Assembly: GCF_002099425.1 (NCBI RefSeq)
Contig: NW_018344185.1
Location: 1,778,001 to 1,842,000, forward strand
Source: Phascolarctos cinereus
Taxonomy: Eukaryota; Chordata; Mammalia; Diprotodontia; Phascolarctidae
DNA: 64,000 bases
Direction: 5' to 3'
Below, piece after piece: positions 1 to 10,833 of the stretch (the first letter of the stretch is position 1; each line of letters starts with the position of its first letter). Under the pieces are notes generated by a model. That model saw nothing but the letters and a program-made list of their open reading frames with translations. It was not told the DNA's origin and did not search any database. A program made the translations under genes and the position numbers.

Positions 1-183
1 TCACTAGACTAACTTGTAGCTTAAGCTATTCAACTTACATTGTATAGCTCCTAATACAGTTGTACATGGCTTGTAGTACCTCCTGCAGCCTCTCCCTGCC
101 CCCCATGTAAATAGAGACAGCAGACAGATGTAGATAGATATTCATATAAGTATATGTGTAAATAACTACATTAAAGCTTTTCT
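1..183. other. Unassigned non-coding sequence at window edge
   Basis: No reading frame or repeat family is recognisable in this stretch. It ends where the 3' end of a minus-strand L1 begins. Confidence 0.5.
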
Positions 184-2325
184 ATATTTTATTTTTCTCA
201 ATTAAATGTAAATAAAAATTTAACTTTTTTTCTTTTAATTTTGAGCTCTAAATTTTCTTACACCCCACCTTATGCCCCACTCTTCTAAGAGGGCCAGCAA
301 TATTATATCGATTATACATGTACAGCTACTGGATAGAATGTCAGGACTGGAGTCAGGAAGACTTGAGTTCAAATTACTAACTGTGTGACCCTGGGCAAGT
401 CAGTTAACCCACCTCACCTCAGTTTCCTTATCTGTAAAATGAGATGGAGAAAGAAATGGCAAGATACTTTAGTAGCTTTGCCAAGAAAACTCCAAATGGG
501 ATCAGATGTGACTAAAATGACTAAATAATAATACATATAAGGGCAGTCACAAAACTTTTCCATATTAGCCATGTTGCAAAAGAAAATGCAGTTAAAAAAA
601 AAGAAAAAGAAAGAAAATTTCAAAAGTCTGTTTCAATTTGCATTAAGCCTCCATCAGTTCTTGTGCTTGAAGTAGATAGAATTTAATCATCAGTCCTTTG
701 GAATTGTCTTGGATTATTTTATTGCGTAGTTAGAATAACTAAGTCATTCACAGTTGATCATCATATAATACTGTGGTAACTATGTATTATGTTCTGGTTC
801 TGTTCACTTCAATTTGTGTCAGTTCATGTAAGTCTTCCAAGGTTTTCTGAAAATACTCTGCTCGTCATTTCTCATAATACAGTAGTATTCTGTCACTATT
901 ACATAGGGAAACTTGTTCAACCACTCTCCAGTTGATGAACATCTCATCAGTTTCCAATTCTTTGCCATGACTAAAAATAGCTTCTATAAATATTTTTGTA
1001 CATATAGGTTCTTTTCCTTTTAAGAAAATCTCTTTGGGATACAGACCTAGTAATGGCTATGTAAAGTAACCTAGTACTAAAGGTTATGCACAGTTCCATA
1101 GTGGAGTAGTTCCAAATTGCTCTCCAGAATGGTTAGATCAGTTCACAACTTCAAAAATAATCCATTAACAATGCATTAGTCCTATTTTTTCCATATCCCC
1201 TCTGACACTTGTGATTTTCCTTTTCTGTCATGTTAGCCAGTCTGATAGGTGTGAAGTGATCCCTCAGAGTTGTTTTAATTTGCATTTCTCTAATCAATAG
1301 TGATTTAGAATATTTTTTCCCATAAGTATAGATAACTTTGATTTTATCTTCTGAAACCTGCATGTTTATATACTTTGGCCCTTTATCAATTGGGGAATGA
1401 CTTGTAGTTTTATAAATTTGGCCCAATACTCTATATATTTAAGAAAAGAAGCCATTATCAGATAAACTTGCTGAGAACACTTTTCCTAGATTCCTGTTTT
1501 TCTTTTGATATTGTCTGCATTGTTTGTATTTGGCAAAAAAATTATAATTTAATATAATAAAATTATCAATTCTACTTCTTGTAATGTTTTCTATCTCATA
1601 TCATAAATTCTTCCATTTTTGTAGATATAACAGGTAAAACATCCCATACTCCCATAATTTACTTATATATCACCGCTTATGTCTAAATTGGGGCCCCATA
1701 TTAACATTATCTTGGTACATGGTGTGAAATGTTGGACTATACCTAGTTTCTGCCAAACTGCCGACTGCAGGTATTAGTGTTAGTGTTACTTTCTGCCTTA
1801 GAATTGAGACCATCACCCTAGCTTCCTTGTAAATGACCAAAAGCACTTTTTTTCCACCCTGGGACTGTGACCAGGGCACCCGTTTCCCTGTGACCATATG
1901 TGCTAGTATTCCTTCTTACTTTGGGATTGCAAACCAGAACTGCATATCAGCATTGCAACAAGAACCTAAACTCAACACCAGCAGGGGATCTCTTGCAATC
2001 TCTTTGAAATGAGTTGCCCAACCCCTCTAACATATGAGAGCTTTTAAAGCTATTGCTTTCACTGGTACAGCTGCGTCCAAGGCCTGTTGCTGGCACCTGC
2101 TATGTGGTATGCTCTGTACTCCAGGCCAACTATCATCCCATGAGACAGACTTTTCTTGCTGACTTCCTAAGTTTTCTTTTCCTGGAAAATTATTTTTCTT
2201 TAACTTTTGTTGGTCTTGCCATTCCAGAACTCAACTTGAGGTATTGTTTTACAGTGGTGTGGGAGGGAATTTTGAAGAGTCCAAGTGAGTGTCTGCTTCT
2301 TTACCATCTTGGTTCTGTGCGTTAA
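184..2325 (-). mobile_element. Old L1 LINE, internally deleted (5' UTR joined to ORF2 3' part)
   Basis: Reading on the minus strand, 2325 to about 1765 resembles a marsupial L1 5' UTR; the opening AGAACCAAGATGG-like end is at about 2300-2325. It is followed directly by the last third of ORF2 (about 1765 to 900) and then the 3' UTR and A-rich end (about 900 to 184). ORF1, the endonuclease and the reverse transcriptase core are absent. The ORF2 part encodes the C-terminal segment around IKTTLRDHFTPIRLANMT and is broken by several stops. A MAR1-type SINE interrupts the 3' UTR. The 3' end is of the TATTTTATTTTTCTCAATTA type, as in the L1 copies near 42.4 and 49.8 kb, so it belongs to an older subfamily than the L1s at 16-36 kb. 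Confidence 0.8.
326..530 (+). mobile_element. MAR1-type SINE inserted in L1 3' UTR
   Basis: A tRNA-derived head contains ACTGTGTGACCCTGGGCAAG, followed by CAGTTTCCTTATCTGTAAAA. The tail TTTGCCAAGAAAACTCCAAA leads to a GTCGGACACGACTGA-like end that has decayed. This tail type resembles the 3' end of BovB/RTE LINEs, which are thought to have mobilised MAR1. The flanking ATACATGTA (315-323) and ATACATATA (531-539) look like a decayed TSD, and the L1 3' UTR resumes on the other side. Confidence 0.85.
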
Positions 2326-2404
2326 TGCTTCTGGAACACCATGTGTTGATGAGTGCATATACAGACTCTACATTGATACAGACAGGCAAGCTGCCAGGAA
2401 GAGA

Positions 2405-2550
2405 GGTAGACAGCATTGGAGAGACACATAGAGACAGAGACAGAAACAGAGACAGAGAGACAAGGAAACAGAAACAGCAACTGGAACACTGAAACAAAGG
2501 GACAGAAATGGAGACAGAAAGAAACAGAGAAACACAGAGGCTGAGGAATA
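2405..2550 (+). repeat. (GAGACA)n-rich purine tract
   Basis: Imperfect GAGACA and GAAACA units give a strongly purine-rich plus strand. Open frames across it on the minus strand (runs of SLSLSV) are simple-repeat artefacts. Confidence 0.9.
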
Positions 2551-2584
2551 GAGGCAAAGAGAGACCATACACTCTCTGAAACAC

Positions 2585-3204
2585 TTTATTCTAGTTACTA
2601 TCTAAAACCTACTTAAACTTAAATTATTGTGCCTCCTGTATGATATTTAATCTCCCCAAGTTTCTGAATCTTACAATGTTCATTTCTAATTCTTGTTATT
2701 TTAAATTTTCATACCTTTAAGTATATATTGTTTTCCTAAAAAGACTGCAGAACCCTTGATGTCGCCAAAGCCATGTTTCTGCTTACACTATCTACTTCAC
2801 AGGGGTTTTGGGAATTTGGGGGGAAATTTAAAGTACCATATAAATGTCATCACTACTACATCTAGTATTAATACTATTTCTACTGCTAAAATTATTACTT
2901 TTTTGGGCCATTTAATAATTTTATTAATAATGCCAGTGTTTTAATGAAAGTGTGGTCATTTGGCCATCTCTCTCTTAGAACAAAGACAATCATGACATTT
3001 TCACAGGTTTTATGTCCTTCCAAGAGTAGGTGTTCCCCAGGGTGGCAATCAACCCTAATTGGCTAACAATTAATGAGAGGTGGACTTTACAAAAGAGAAG
3101 TGGGGCTAGTGAGTGGCTAAGGGTGGGGCTAAGAATGACATTGTGTCACCCTTGGACAGAGACACTATCTCTATACTCAGACCACCCCCAACCTTGGGCA
3201 ATTT
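2585..3204. other. Unique non-coding interval
   Basis: No repeat family, ORF or RNA gene is recognised. A GC-richer patch at about 3000-3190 contains TGGGGCTAGTGAGTGGCTAA and a similar second copy, GGGTGGGGCTAAG, but I cannot assign it. Confidence 0.4.
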
Positions 3205-5068
3205 ATTTTTATTCACTTATTTATTTTTAATTAATTTTATTTTGAATTATGAACAATCACTTCCATAAGCTTTTGAATTTAAAATTTTTCTCCTCCTTCA
3301 TTCCCGCTTTCCTCCCCAAGACAGCACACAATTGATATAGACTATATGTACACATTCCTATTAAACATATTATCACATTAGTGATGTTGTAAAGAAGAAT
3401 TAGAACCAATAGGAGGAATCACCAGAAAGAGGAAACAAAACACGATAGAAGAAAAAAAAATAGCAAACAGTATGTTTCAATCTTCATTTAAACTCCATAG
3501 TTTTTCTTCTCTGTGGATAACATTTTCCATCATGAGGCCTTTGGAGATGTCTTAGATACTCGCATTGCTGAGAAGGGTTAAGTTTATCAACATTAGTCAT
3601 CACATGATGTAGCTGTTATTATGTACAACGTTCCCCTGGTTCTGCTCACTTCACTCAGCATCAAACCATATGAGTTTTCCAGGTTTTTCTGAAGTCAATC
3701 TGTTCATCATTTCTTATAGCATGATAGTATTCCATTACTTTCATATACCACAACTTGTTAAGCCATTCCCCAATTGATGGGCATCTCCGCAATTTCCAAT
3801 TCTTTGCCACCACAAAAAGAGTTGCTATAAATATTTTTGCACATGATGGTCCTTTTCCCATTTGGGATACAGTCCTGGAAGTGCTATTGCTGGGTCAAAA
3901 GGTATGAACGTTTTTACAGCCCTCCAAAATGGTTGAATTGTTTCACAACTCCACCAACAATGCATGAGTGTTCCAATTTTCCCACATCTTCTCCAACGTT
4001 TATCATTGTCCTGTTTTGTCATGTTGGCCAATCTGATAGGTATGATGTGGTACCTCAGAGTTGTTTTGATCAATCAAAATATTCTGATCAATAGTGATTT
4101 AGAGCATTTTTTCACACGACCATAAATGGCTTTAATTTCTTCATCTGAGAACTGCCTATTCATATCCTTTGACCATTATCAGTTGGGGAATGGCTTGTAT
4201 TCTTATAAATTTGACTTAATTCTCTATATATTTTAGAAATGAGGCCCTTATCAGAGAGACTGGTCGTAAAAAGGCTTTCCCAATTTTCTGCCTTCCTTCT
4301 AATCTTGGTTACATTGGCTTTGTTTGTGCAAAAACTTTTCAATTTAATGTAATCAAAGTTATCCATTTTGCTTTTTTCAATGTTCTCTATCTCCTGTTTG
4401 GTCATGAATTCTTCCATTATCCATAAATCTGATAGGTAAACTATTCCTTGCTTTCCCAGTTTGCTTACGGTATCAACCTTTATATTTAAATCATGAACCC
4501 ATTTTGACTTTATTTTGGTATATGGTGTGAGATTTTGGTCTATGCCTAGTTTCTGCCTTTTTCTTTTCCAGTTTTCCCAGCAGTTTTTGTCAAAGAGTGA
4601 ATTCATATCCCAGAAGCTGAGTTCTTTGGGTTTATCAAATAATAGATTACTATAGTAATTGACTACTGTGTCTTGCATACTTACCCGATTCCACTGATCC
4701 ACCATTCTATTTCTTAGCCAGTACCAAGAAGTTTTGATGCTTGCTGCTTTATAATACAATTTAAGATCTGAAATGGCTAGGCCCTCTCCCCCTGCATTTC
4801 TTTTCATTAGTTCCCTTGATATTCTGGACCTTTTGTTGTTCCAAATGAATCTTGTTACTATTTTTTTTCTTACTGTATAAAATAATATTTTGGTAATTTG
4901 ATTGGTATGGCACTGAATAAGTAAATTAGCTTAGGTAGAATTGTCATTTTTATTTTATTAGCTTGGCCTACCCATGAGCAACTGATGTTTTTCCAGTTAT
5001 TTAGATCTGATTTTATTTGTGTGAAAAGTGTTTTGTAATTGTGTTCATATAGTTCCTGGGTTTTAAAA
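3205..5068 (-). mobile_element. L1 LINE, 5'-truncated (3' UTR and ORF2 C-terminal third)
   Basis: The 3' UTR lies at about 3225-3660. It contains a CAATAGGAGGAATCACCAG-like block that is shared with the L1s at 20.6 and 25.9 kb. Reading on the minus strand, the ORF2 C-terminal region runs from about 5060 down to 3660. The 5' limit falls at the segment that reads TTCACACAAATAAAATCAGA in sense, which is a normal 5' truncation. I see no convincing TSD. Confidence 0.9.
3661..4807 (-). pseudogene. L1 ORF2 C-terminal fragment
   Basis: The longest open piece (4807-4160 on the minus strand, 215 residues) starts MKRNAGGEGLAISDLKLYYK. It continues through FDKPKELSFWD to SLFTTSLSDKGLISKIYREL, matching the post-RT region of marsupial L1 ORF2. 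Further pieces in other frames (4073-3661) carry RCGKIGTLMHCWWSCE, the C-terminal CCHC-like knuckle region, and PSIGEWLNKLWYMKVMEYY. Frameshifts separate the pieces. The endonuclease and RT domains are missing because of the 5' truncation, so it cannot act. Confidence 0.9.
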
Positions 5069-5390
5069 TTATTACTTTTTAACTCTCCTCCTCATACACC
5101 CAGCATGAGGTTATACTCATAATGTTTATTCAAGAAGAAGTCTTTTAAATTGAATGGATTTAGTTTCATGAGGATAAAGGTGTACTTGCTCCTGTTATCT
5201 TTCAATTAGCCATACTTAAATTCCTTTTAAAATTCCTACCACACTTGTAACATGTGTAGTTTAAAGAAAAGACAGATAAATTTAAGTTTAGGTGTCTCTG
5301 TGTTTTTTAGTTACTTCAGTATTTCTAGATTCTGTCATCTGGTTCATAGGGGTACTATCTACACTACCATAATTGTGAGGTCCTATAGAA
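5069..5390. other. Unassigned non-coding interval
   Basis: AT-rich sequence with no recognised element. Confidence 0.4.
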
Positions 5391-5394
5391 AGAG

Positions 5395-5560
5395 TTCTTA
5401 ATGCTTTTTATATGGGGTCATAGACCCTCTAAACAGTCTAAACAGTCTAGTGGACTTCTTAGAATAATGCTTGTTGCATATATCTATAATTGAAGGAAAT
5501 GCAAACTTTCAGTTAGAGGTTATTGAAAATAAAAATGTATTTTCCCTAAGTTCAGAAACA
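5395..5560 (+). mobile_element. Possible ancient hAT-like repeat relic
   Basis: GAGTTCTTAATGCTTTTTAT followed by ATGGGGTCATAGACCCTCTA and a CAGAATAATG-type block resembles old dispersed mammalian repeats with a GAGTTCTTAACC-type start. The family assignment is uncertain. Confidence 0.3.
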
Positions 5561-5619
5561 TTCTGAAATATTTTCATGAATGCTTGGGTTTCTATTGACC
5601 TCAATGGTGCCATTATTTT

Positions 5620-5695
5620 CATTTGTGTGTCCAGCGCAGTGATGAGCACCAGACACACAATAGTTGCTTAATAAATTCTTCTTTACTTGACTTGT
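5620..5695 (+). mobile_element. L2/MIR3 3'-tail fragment
   Basis: GCGCAGTGATGAGCACCAGA leads into TAGTTGCTTAATAAATTCTT. This matches the shared L2/MIR tail of the CAGTGCCTGGCACATAGTAG type. Confidence 0.6.
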
Positions 5696-5699
5696 TAGA

Positions 5700-6438
5700 T
5701 GGTAATTTATTGATAACTTAATAAATGGTTTTTAAGAGTTCAGATAGCCCAAAAATGTATTACCATTAGGTCAATGTTGGAGCCACTTTGAAATTAGTTA
5801 AGCTAGACCAGGTCAATGGACATCCAGAACAACACTCAACCAATAATCAAAAACTTTTTATCTTGATAAGACCTCCCTGAGGTTGCATTCAGTTGTCATG
5901 GCTTTCCAGAGGGAACACTTAAACTCTGTGATGAAAAATTGAAACAGAACTTTAATGGATGTTCTTTCAACATCTGTCAATTAGGAAAGAAGCACCTGAC
6001 TAGTAAATGCAATTTACCATTTTATTGTTTAAGATGTACTTAAAAACAATGAAGCCATAAAGGGTACTCATGACATTGAAAATAAGTATGCCATTTCCGT
6101 GGTAGGATCTTTCAGAGTTTATAACCACATTTATCTAAACCATGGGATCTTCCCTAACACACTGCACAGAAGTACTCATGGCAATCACAGAATCTACCTT
6201 GCCTCATCCTGGGGATTTGGCCCTCATCTTAAAAGCTGCCATTAATCTTTCCCTTTCTCCATGTTGCTCATCACTTACTTTGCTGAATAAGCAATTCTGG
6301 AAAAGTCTGATTATAGTTTCAGAAATAGTACCTCCCCAAAGCCATAGCCCCAGAAATGCTGATTCAGCATATAGGAGGACAAGACACTTTTAAGTGTTAT
6401 GCCTCATCCCAGGTCTAATTCAGTAGATTTGTGTTATC

Positions 6439-6440
<2 letters not shown>
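5700..6440. other. Unassigned non-coding interval
   Basis: No confident repeat or gene. An open frame at 6142-6393 has no recognisable domain and is treated as chance. Confidence 0.4.

Positions 6441-6442
<2 letters not shown>

Positions 6443-6473
<31 letters not shown>
6443..6473 (+). repeat. (AC)n microsatellite
   Basis: An essentially perfect AC dinucleotide run of about 15 units, followed by a short AG-rich stretch. Confidence 0.95.
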
Positions 6474-6476
<3 letters not shown>

Positions 6477-6554
6477 CGAGAGAGAAAAATGTAGGCAGTT
6501 ACAGATCTTTAAGGTAACATTGAATTATTAAGGTAAAAGATTCCAAGATGATCA

Positions 6555-6604
6555 AGCAGGATCCAAGTATAGCCAAGTGAGGCAGCATGCTTTAATAGAT
6601 AGAA
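6555..6604 (+). mobile_element. SINE (MIR/Ther-like), left part
   Basis: GAGGCAGCATGCTTTAATAG and the following GATAGAAAACTAG resemble the head of a tRNA-type CORE-SINE. The body resumes at about 8914, on the far side of an inserted HAL1. Confidence 0.5.
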
Positions 6605-7224
6605 AACTAGAGAGAGAGGATTCTGGGAAGATGGCAGAGTAGGTCAGAAAAATTCCAAGAGTTTAAGATTTTCTCCCACAAAAGAGATGAAATGGAACCT
6701 CAGGGTGAATATTGAGCAGTAAAGATAAATGAGTAGGTGAAGAACAGGTATCCTCCTGGGACAATTGGAGAAGATCTGAAGAAAAGTCCCAGGACAAGGT
6801 TTGGTCTGTGTGAAGAGTAAACCCTTCCAGGGTAGGTCCTAGATCTGCTTAAACAGCAAGCAGCAAGCTCTGGGGTTAGGTGGATTGGGAGGCTGCCTTG
6901 GCCCCAGCTGTAGGAACTTTAACTGCCCCGCCCATTAGTGAATGGTGTTGGGTGTCTGACCTGGGGAAGATCAAGTAAATCTCTGTTGACAAAGAACCCC
7001 AGACCCAGCTGTGCTCCAGAGATGTGGCTGGGGTCAAGAATGAAACAACACATACCTGGTGAGTGCAGAAGCAGTAGGGCAGGATCACTGCTGGCTGTGG
7101 CCACTTACAGGAGGCTGGAGGTCTCAGTTCTACTTCCAAGCCAAAGGGGAGAACTGAAGGATGATCTGGGGCCAGAGGCAACATCCCCCATACCCCAGGA
7201 CTAGTGGCAAATATAAAAACTGAG

Positions 7225-7955
7225 CTACTACAAATAAAAAAAAAGTGCATAGGCAAAGAAAAAAAAATGAACCATAGAGAGTTACTATAGGAATAAAGAA
7301 GACCAGGGTTCATCTTCAGAGGAGGATACTGAAGTAAAGAAACCCTCTTCTATCCCAAAGAGTAATGTTAAATGGTCACCTGTTCAAAAAGAATTCATAG
7401 AAGTTAAAAAAAGACTTTAAAAATAAAATGAGAGAGATTGAGGAAAAACTAAAAAGCAAGATGAATCTTGATACAATAATATAAGAAATATTTAAAGAAA
7501 AATGTCCTGGAACATTAGAACAAGAGGGGAAAGTAGAAATAGAAAAAAAAAGTCCACTAACCACCACCTGAAAGAGACCTATTAGGAAAACCCACAGGAA
7601 TATTATAGTCAAATTCCAAAACCCCCAGAAGATACATAAAATATTACAAGAAAGAAAAATAATCAATTTAAATGTGGTGCCACAATTAGAATCACACAAG
7701 ACCTAGCAGTAGTGACACTAAAAGACTGCAAGTCTTGGAACACTATATATCAAAAAGGAAAAGAACTACAGTTCTGGCCAAAAATATCACAAATCTAAAC
7801 ATAATCCCACATGAAAAAAAAAAAGGACATTTAATGAACTGTCAGACTTTTAAGACTTTGTTAGGGAAAAAAGAAACCTTGAACTTAATAGAAGATTTGA
7901 CATACAAAAGCCAAGTGAAATATAAATTACATACTGAAAACTAATTACAAGGGAT
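7225..7955 (+). pseudogene. Degraded HAL1 ORF1
   Basis: Relics include an A-rich coiled-coil-like part (about 7380-7500), a segment equivalent to CPGTLEQEGKVEIE (about 7505-7545), and then KAHRNIIVKFQNPQK- and TIRITQDLAVVTLKDCKSW-like parts in shifting frames (about 7590-7740). These correspond to the RRM-like and C-terminal domains of L1 ORF1p, the RNA-binding trimer-forming protein. Several frame breaks are present, so it is not functional. Confidence 0.65.
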
Positions 7956-8539
7956 GAAATAAGGACTTATTGTTTACCTTTTGTGTATGTAAAATGTAAG
8001 ACATATGTCTAAGACTGTTATTAGTAGTTGGGTAGTTTGTAAGGAAGACTGCGGTAGACCTGAGTATTATATGACTTTAAAAAGTAAAACCATTTAAAAA
8101 TAGCTAAAAAGAGTAACTATTTTATAAAAATGAGGTGCTAGAGGAAGAACCAACACAGAGGAATTAGATGGGAGAGGAGTGCTGTTAGTTCTAGAACCTT
8201 ACTTTCATTGGGAATTAGTTCAAGAGTGAACAATACATATATATCTAGAAGAGTATAAAAGTCTGCTAAATTCAGAAAGAAATAAAATGCTAAGGTGATA
8301 GGGAGGGGAGAGAGGATAAAGGAAGGATCTCTTGAGGAGAAGGTGAGGGAATAGGTTAAAGGGGAATATAGAAGGGTGTTTAGATTAATGGGAATGGGAG
8401 GATTAAGGGGAGCTAGTAATAGGAGGGCAAGGTAGAGGGTAGAAGTAAAGTAGAGGAGTTAGGAGAGATAGGAAATAAGAGATACACACAAACACACACA
8501 AAAAAGATCAAAAGTGGAATTTGTTAGGTAAAGTAAATA

Positions 8540-8615
8540 TCCATGTATGTATGTATGTATATGTGTGTCTATATATTTATATCTATATATATATAAATAT
8601 ATCCATGCTTAATTG
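8540..8615 (+). repeat. (TATG)n/(TA)n low-complexity tract
   Basis: TATGTATGTATGTATATGTG passes into TA-rich sequence inside the HAL1 3' UTR. Confidence 0.85.
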
Positions 8616-8913
8616 TAGCCTTCTGGAAGGAGGAAGTGGGGAAAAAAGAACAAAGTAAAAAGTGAACAGTGGAGAACAAAAGAAAACTAACAAATGAAGA
8701 TGGGTAGTTCTCAACATAATGTATAGTACTTATAGTCTTTCTTGTAATGGAAATTTATTGCTATATATTTTGAATCCTCATTCTCTGTACACATATGCTT
8801 TCTTTCTTTTCTTATGTATTTAAGTTTTAATAATTGAGTTTATAATATGTTTCATTTTTCTTTTCTTATTGTATATTTGTTCCAGTAATTTAAAAAAAAG
8901 ACAACTAGAAAGA

Positions 8914-8990
8914 ATAAAGAAGAGCTGGGTTAGAACCCTGCCCCACATATTTACTAGCTCTATAACCCTAGAGAAGTCCTAGCCTTCAGG
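8914..8990 (+). mobile_element. SINE (MIR/Ther-like), middle part
   Basis: GCTGGGTTAGAACCCTGCCC then TTTACTAGCTCTATAACCCT matches the B-box region and the ACTAGCTGTGTGACC block of CORE-SINEs. It appears to be interrupted again at about 8990; CTTAGTTTCCTCAAGTAAAA at 9305 fits as its continuation. Confidence 0.6.
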
Positions 8991-8994
8991 TTTT

Positions 8995-9303
8995 TTCATG
9001 CTGCTATTTTCTGAGAGAGTTCTGGGGTTCTACAAGTTTACCATGCTTACAAGGTGGTGTGATCTTGTGGAGAGATGAGGTCACTACTCTCCTGGTCTGT
9101 GCCCCAATCTTTAATCAGAAAGGTCCCTTGGTCTCTTCTAGTCTCAAGCGCTAGTGCTCACCCACCCTGGTGTTACAGACTTCTTCTGAACTTTACTGTT
9201 GTCTTGGGCTGGACAAATATCTCACCCTGACTTCTATTTGGAAGGGAAAGCTGGGAGAGGTTATCTGAGGTGCTGCATCTCTTCTGCCATCATGGCTCCA
9301 TCC
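8995..9303 (-). mobile_element. L1/HAL1 5' UTR fragment
   Basis: Read on the minus strand it opens GGATGGAGCCATGATGGCAG, an L1/HAL1 5' end. Further on it has TTTGTCCAGCCCAAGACAAC, which matches TTTCCAGCCCAAGACAACCT in the HAL1 at 9993. Only the 5' region is present, and it lies inside the split SINE. Confidence 0.55.
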
Positions 9304-9334
9304 CTTAGTTTCCTCAAGTAAAATCATACCATTC

Positions 9335-9690
9335 CCTCTTGAATAAAATACATCTAAAGTCTTTCATGGTCTAGATCTTGCTTATGTTTCCAGGCTTGTC
9401 ATCATTTTGCCCTCTCACATACTGCATTACTACCAAAATGATCTGCTTGCTGTTCCCCATATATGGCATTCCTTCGTCTATATATATGGCTTGGCACTCA
9501 TATATCAGCATACCTAGAATTCACTTCTTTCTGAGTTTCACCTTTTTAGTCCCTACTTCCTGTCAAGACTTGGGTCAAGTGCCATCTCCTACAAAAGACC
9601 CTCCTTTATTCGCTCACTTTTAATCCCCTGCTGCACCCAAATTGCTTCATAATTGTTTTGTGCATAGATCGTATATTTGCTTATCTTTGT
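9335..9690 (+). mobile_element. L2 LINE, 3' part of ORF2
   Basis: The sequence follows the L2 pattern: a CTGCATTACTACC-type block, then the equivalent of CLLFPIYGIPS, a TGTCAAGACTTGGGTCAAGT block and GACCCTCCTTTATTC (the GAAGCCTTCCCTGA position). It ends near TTGCTTCATAATTGTTTTGT. L2 is a long-extinct CR1-clade LINE. Confidence 0.65.
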
Positions 9691-9979
9691 ACATACTTTC
9701 ATAATTGGGCCTGGGTCTGTGATCAGAAAATTATATCTCTCCACAGGCTTGGAAAGCAGGGAAAATTCTCCAAATGGGTGCTTTATCTATATAATCATGA
9801 AGTTTGTGAACCAGGAGTGCCACTCCAAACAATTACAAATTAGAGATGATCAAAAGACTATTGAGACATTATAACTAATATTAAAGAGTGCAAAAATATA
9901 TGGATAGATAGCAAGATAGAAGATACAGATCAAGATAGATTAACTATAGATGCTGTTATACACGTTTTCTTATTCTCAT
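9691..9979. other. Unassigned non-coding interval
   Basis: No repeat is recognised. It forms the 5' flank of the HAL1 and holds the left TSD copy at 9980-9992. Confidence 0.4.
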
Positions 9980-9992
9980 ATAACTTATTTCA

Positions 9993-10833
9993 GGGGGGCG
10001 GAGCCAAAATGGCAGAGTGAAAGCAGTGACTTGCTTGAGCTCTCCCCCAAACCCCTCCAAATACTCATAAAAAATGGCTCTAAACAAATTCTGAAGCAGC
10101 AGAACCCACAAAAAGAGAGAGTGAAACAAATTTCCAGCCCAAGACAACCTGGATGATTGATCAGAAAGGTGTATCGCGCTGGGCTGGGAGCGCAGCACAG
10201 CGTGGGCGCACAGGCCACAGCAAACCTGGAGCAGGCCTCAGAGGACTGAATCGCCAGCAGCTGTGGAGGTTTCCAGACTCCTCAATCCATGAATGCCAAA
10301 GACAACTTAGAAGGTCAGTGGGAAAAGTCTGTTTCTGTCGGTGGTCAGAGAAGAAGGAGGGATTTCAGCTCCATTCCCCAAAGCGTGGCCTGGGGGGGGA
10401 GCTGCTTCCCGAGCTTCTGCCCACAGACTGAGGGGGAATCCAGTGGCTGATCAGAGAGGGACTGCAGGGATCTCTTTGCCAGTGCTGAGGCAGGAATCTC
10501 TTGCTTTGCCCGTGTGTGGATCTGGGTCACAGTTCTGGGCGGCGGTGCTGGGGTGAGGAGGAGCACTGGCATGGTGGAGCTTGGAGTGGCTGTGGAGAGC
10601 ATCCCTCCACAGTTACAGGACAGAAAGGAATACTTGTGGTCACAGGCCAGGAAAGGAGTAAACACCTCGCCCCTTATCATACCACCTTGGAAGAACTGAA
10701 AATTTACAGGTCCCTACAAGTATCTCTGAAAACAGCTACACAAACCCCTGAAGCTTGGGACAGTACATTCTCCACATTGGAAGCAGACTCTTACCTTAAC
10801 AAAGAGTTTAAAACTCAAGTAATTGGCTGGATC
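9993..10833 (+). promoter_or_regulatory. HAL1 5' UTR / probable internal promoter
   Basis: This is the GC- and CpG-richest stretch of its region; the CpG-rich core at about 10165-10215 includes GTATCGCGCTGG. The motif CAAAATGGC at 10005-10013 sits at the same place as the YY1 site of human L1 (CAAGATGGC), which sets the start of transcription there. The promoter role is inferred from L1 biology. Open frames on both strands here are GC-driven and not genes. Confidence 0.55.

Larger units (their letters stand above)
6618..8902 (+). mobile_element. Old HAL1 (half-L1) element
   Basis: It starts GGATTCTGGGAAGATGGCAG, a HAL1/L1 5' end. A 5' UTR follows (6618 to about 7225), then degraded ORF1 (about 7225-7950) and a long 3' UTR ending A-rich at about 8902. 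There is no ORF2, which is typical of HAL1. The flanks carry near-identical AACTAGAGAGA (6605-6615) and AACTAGAAAGA (8903-8913), a plausible TSD with one mismatch. HAL1s depend on L1 ORF2 protein in trans (inference from the family). Confidence 0.8.

Noticed and set aside
1765-2325. Solitary long terminal repeat of a retrovirus-like element
   Set aside because: The sequence ends in the reversed L1 5' start and continues into L1 ORF2 on the other side, so an L1 5' UTR explains it better. No LTR or retrovirus-like element was recognised anywhere in the window.
2249-2584. SLSLSV-rich minus-strand frame
   Set aside because: Product of the (GAGACA)n repeat.
6876-7313. 145-codon minus-strand frame
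   Set aside because: It lies antisense in the GC-richer HAL1 5' UTR. Equivalent antisense frames appear in other L1/HAL1 5' UTRs.
10501-10833. ORF1 of HAL1 copy A starting upstream, at 10501
   Set aside because: The frame stays open into the 5' UTR, but the upstream part is GC-driven UTR sequence. The family start MSKQ at 10834 is the better start.
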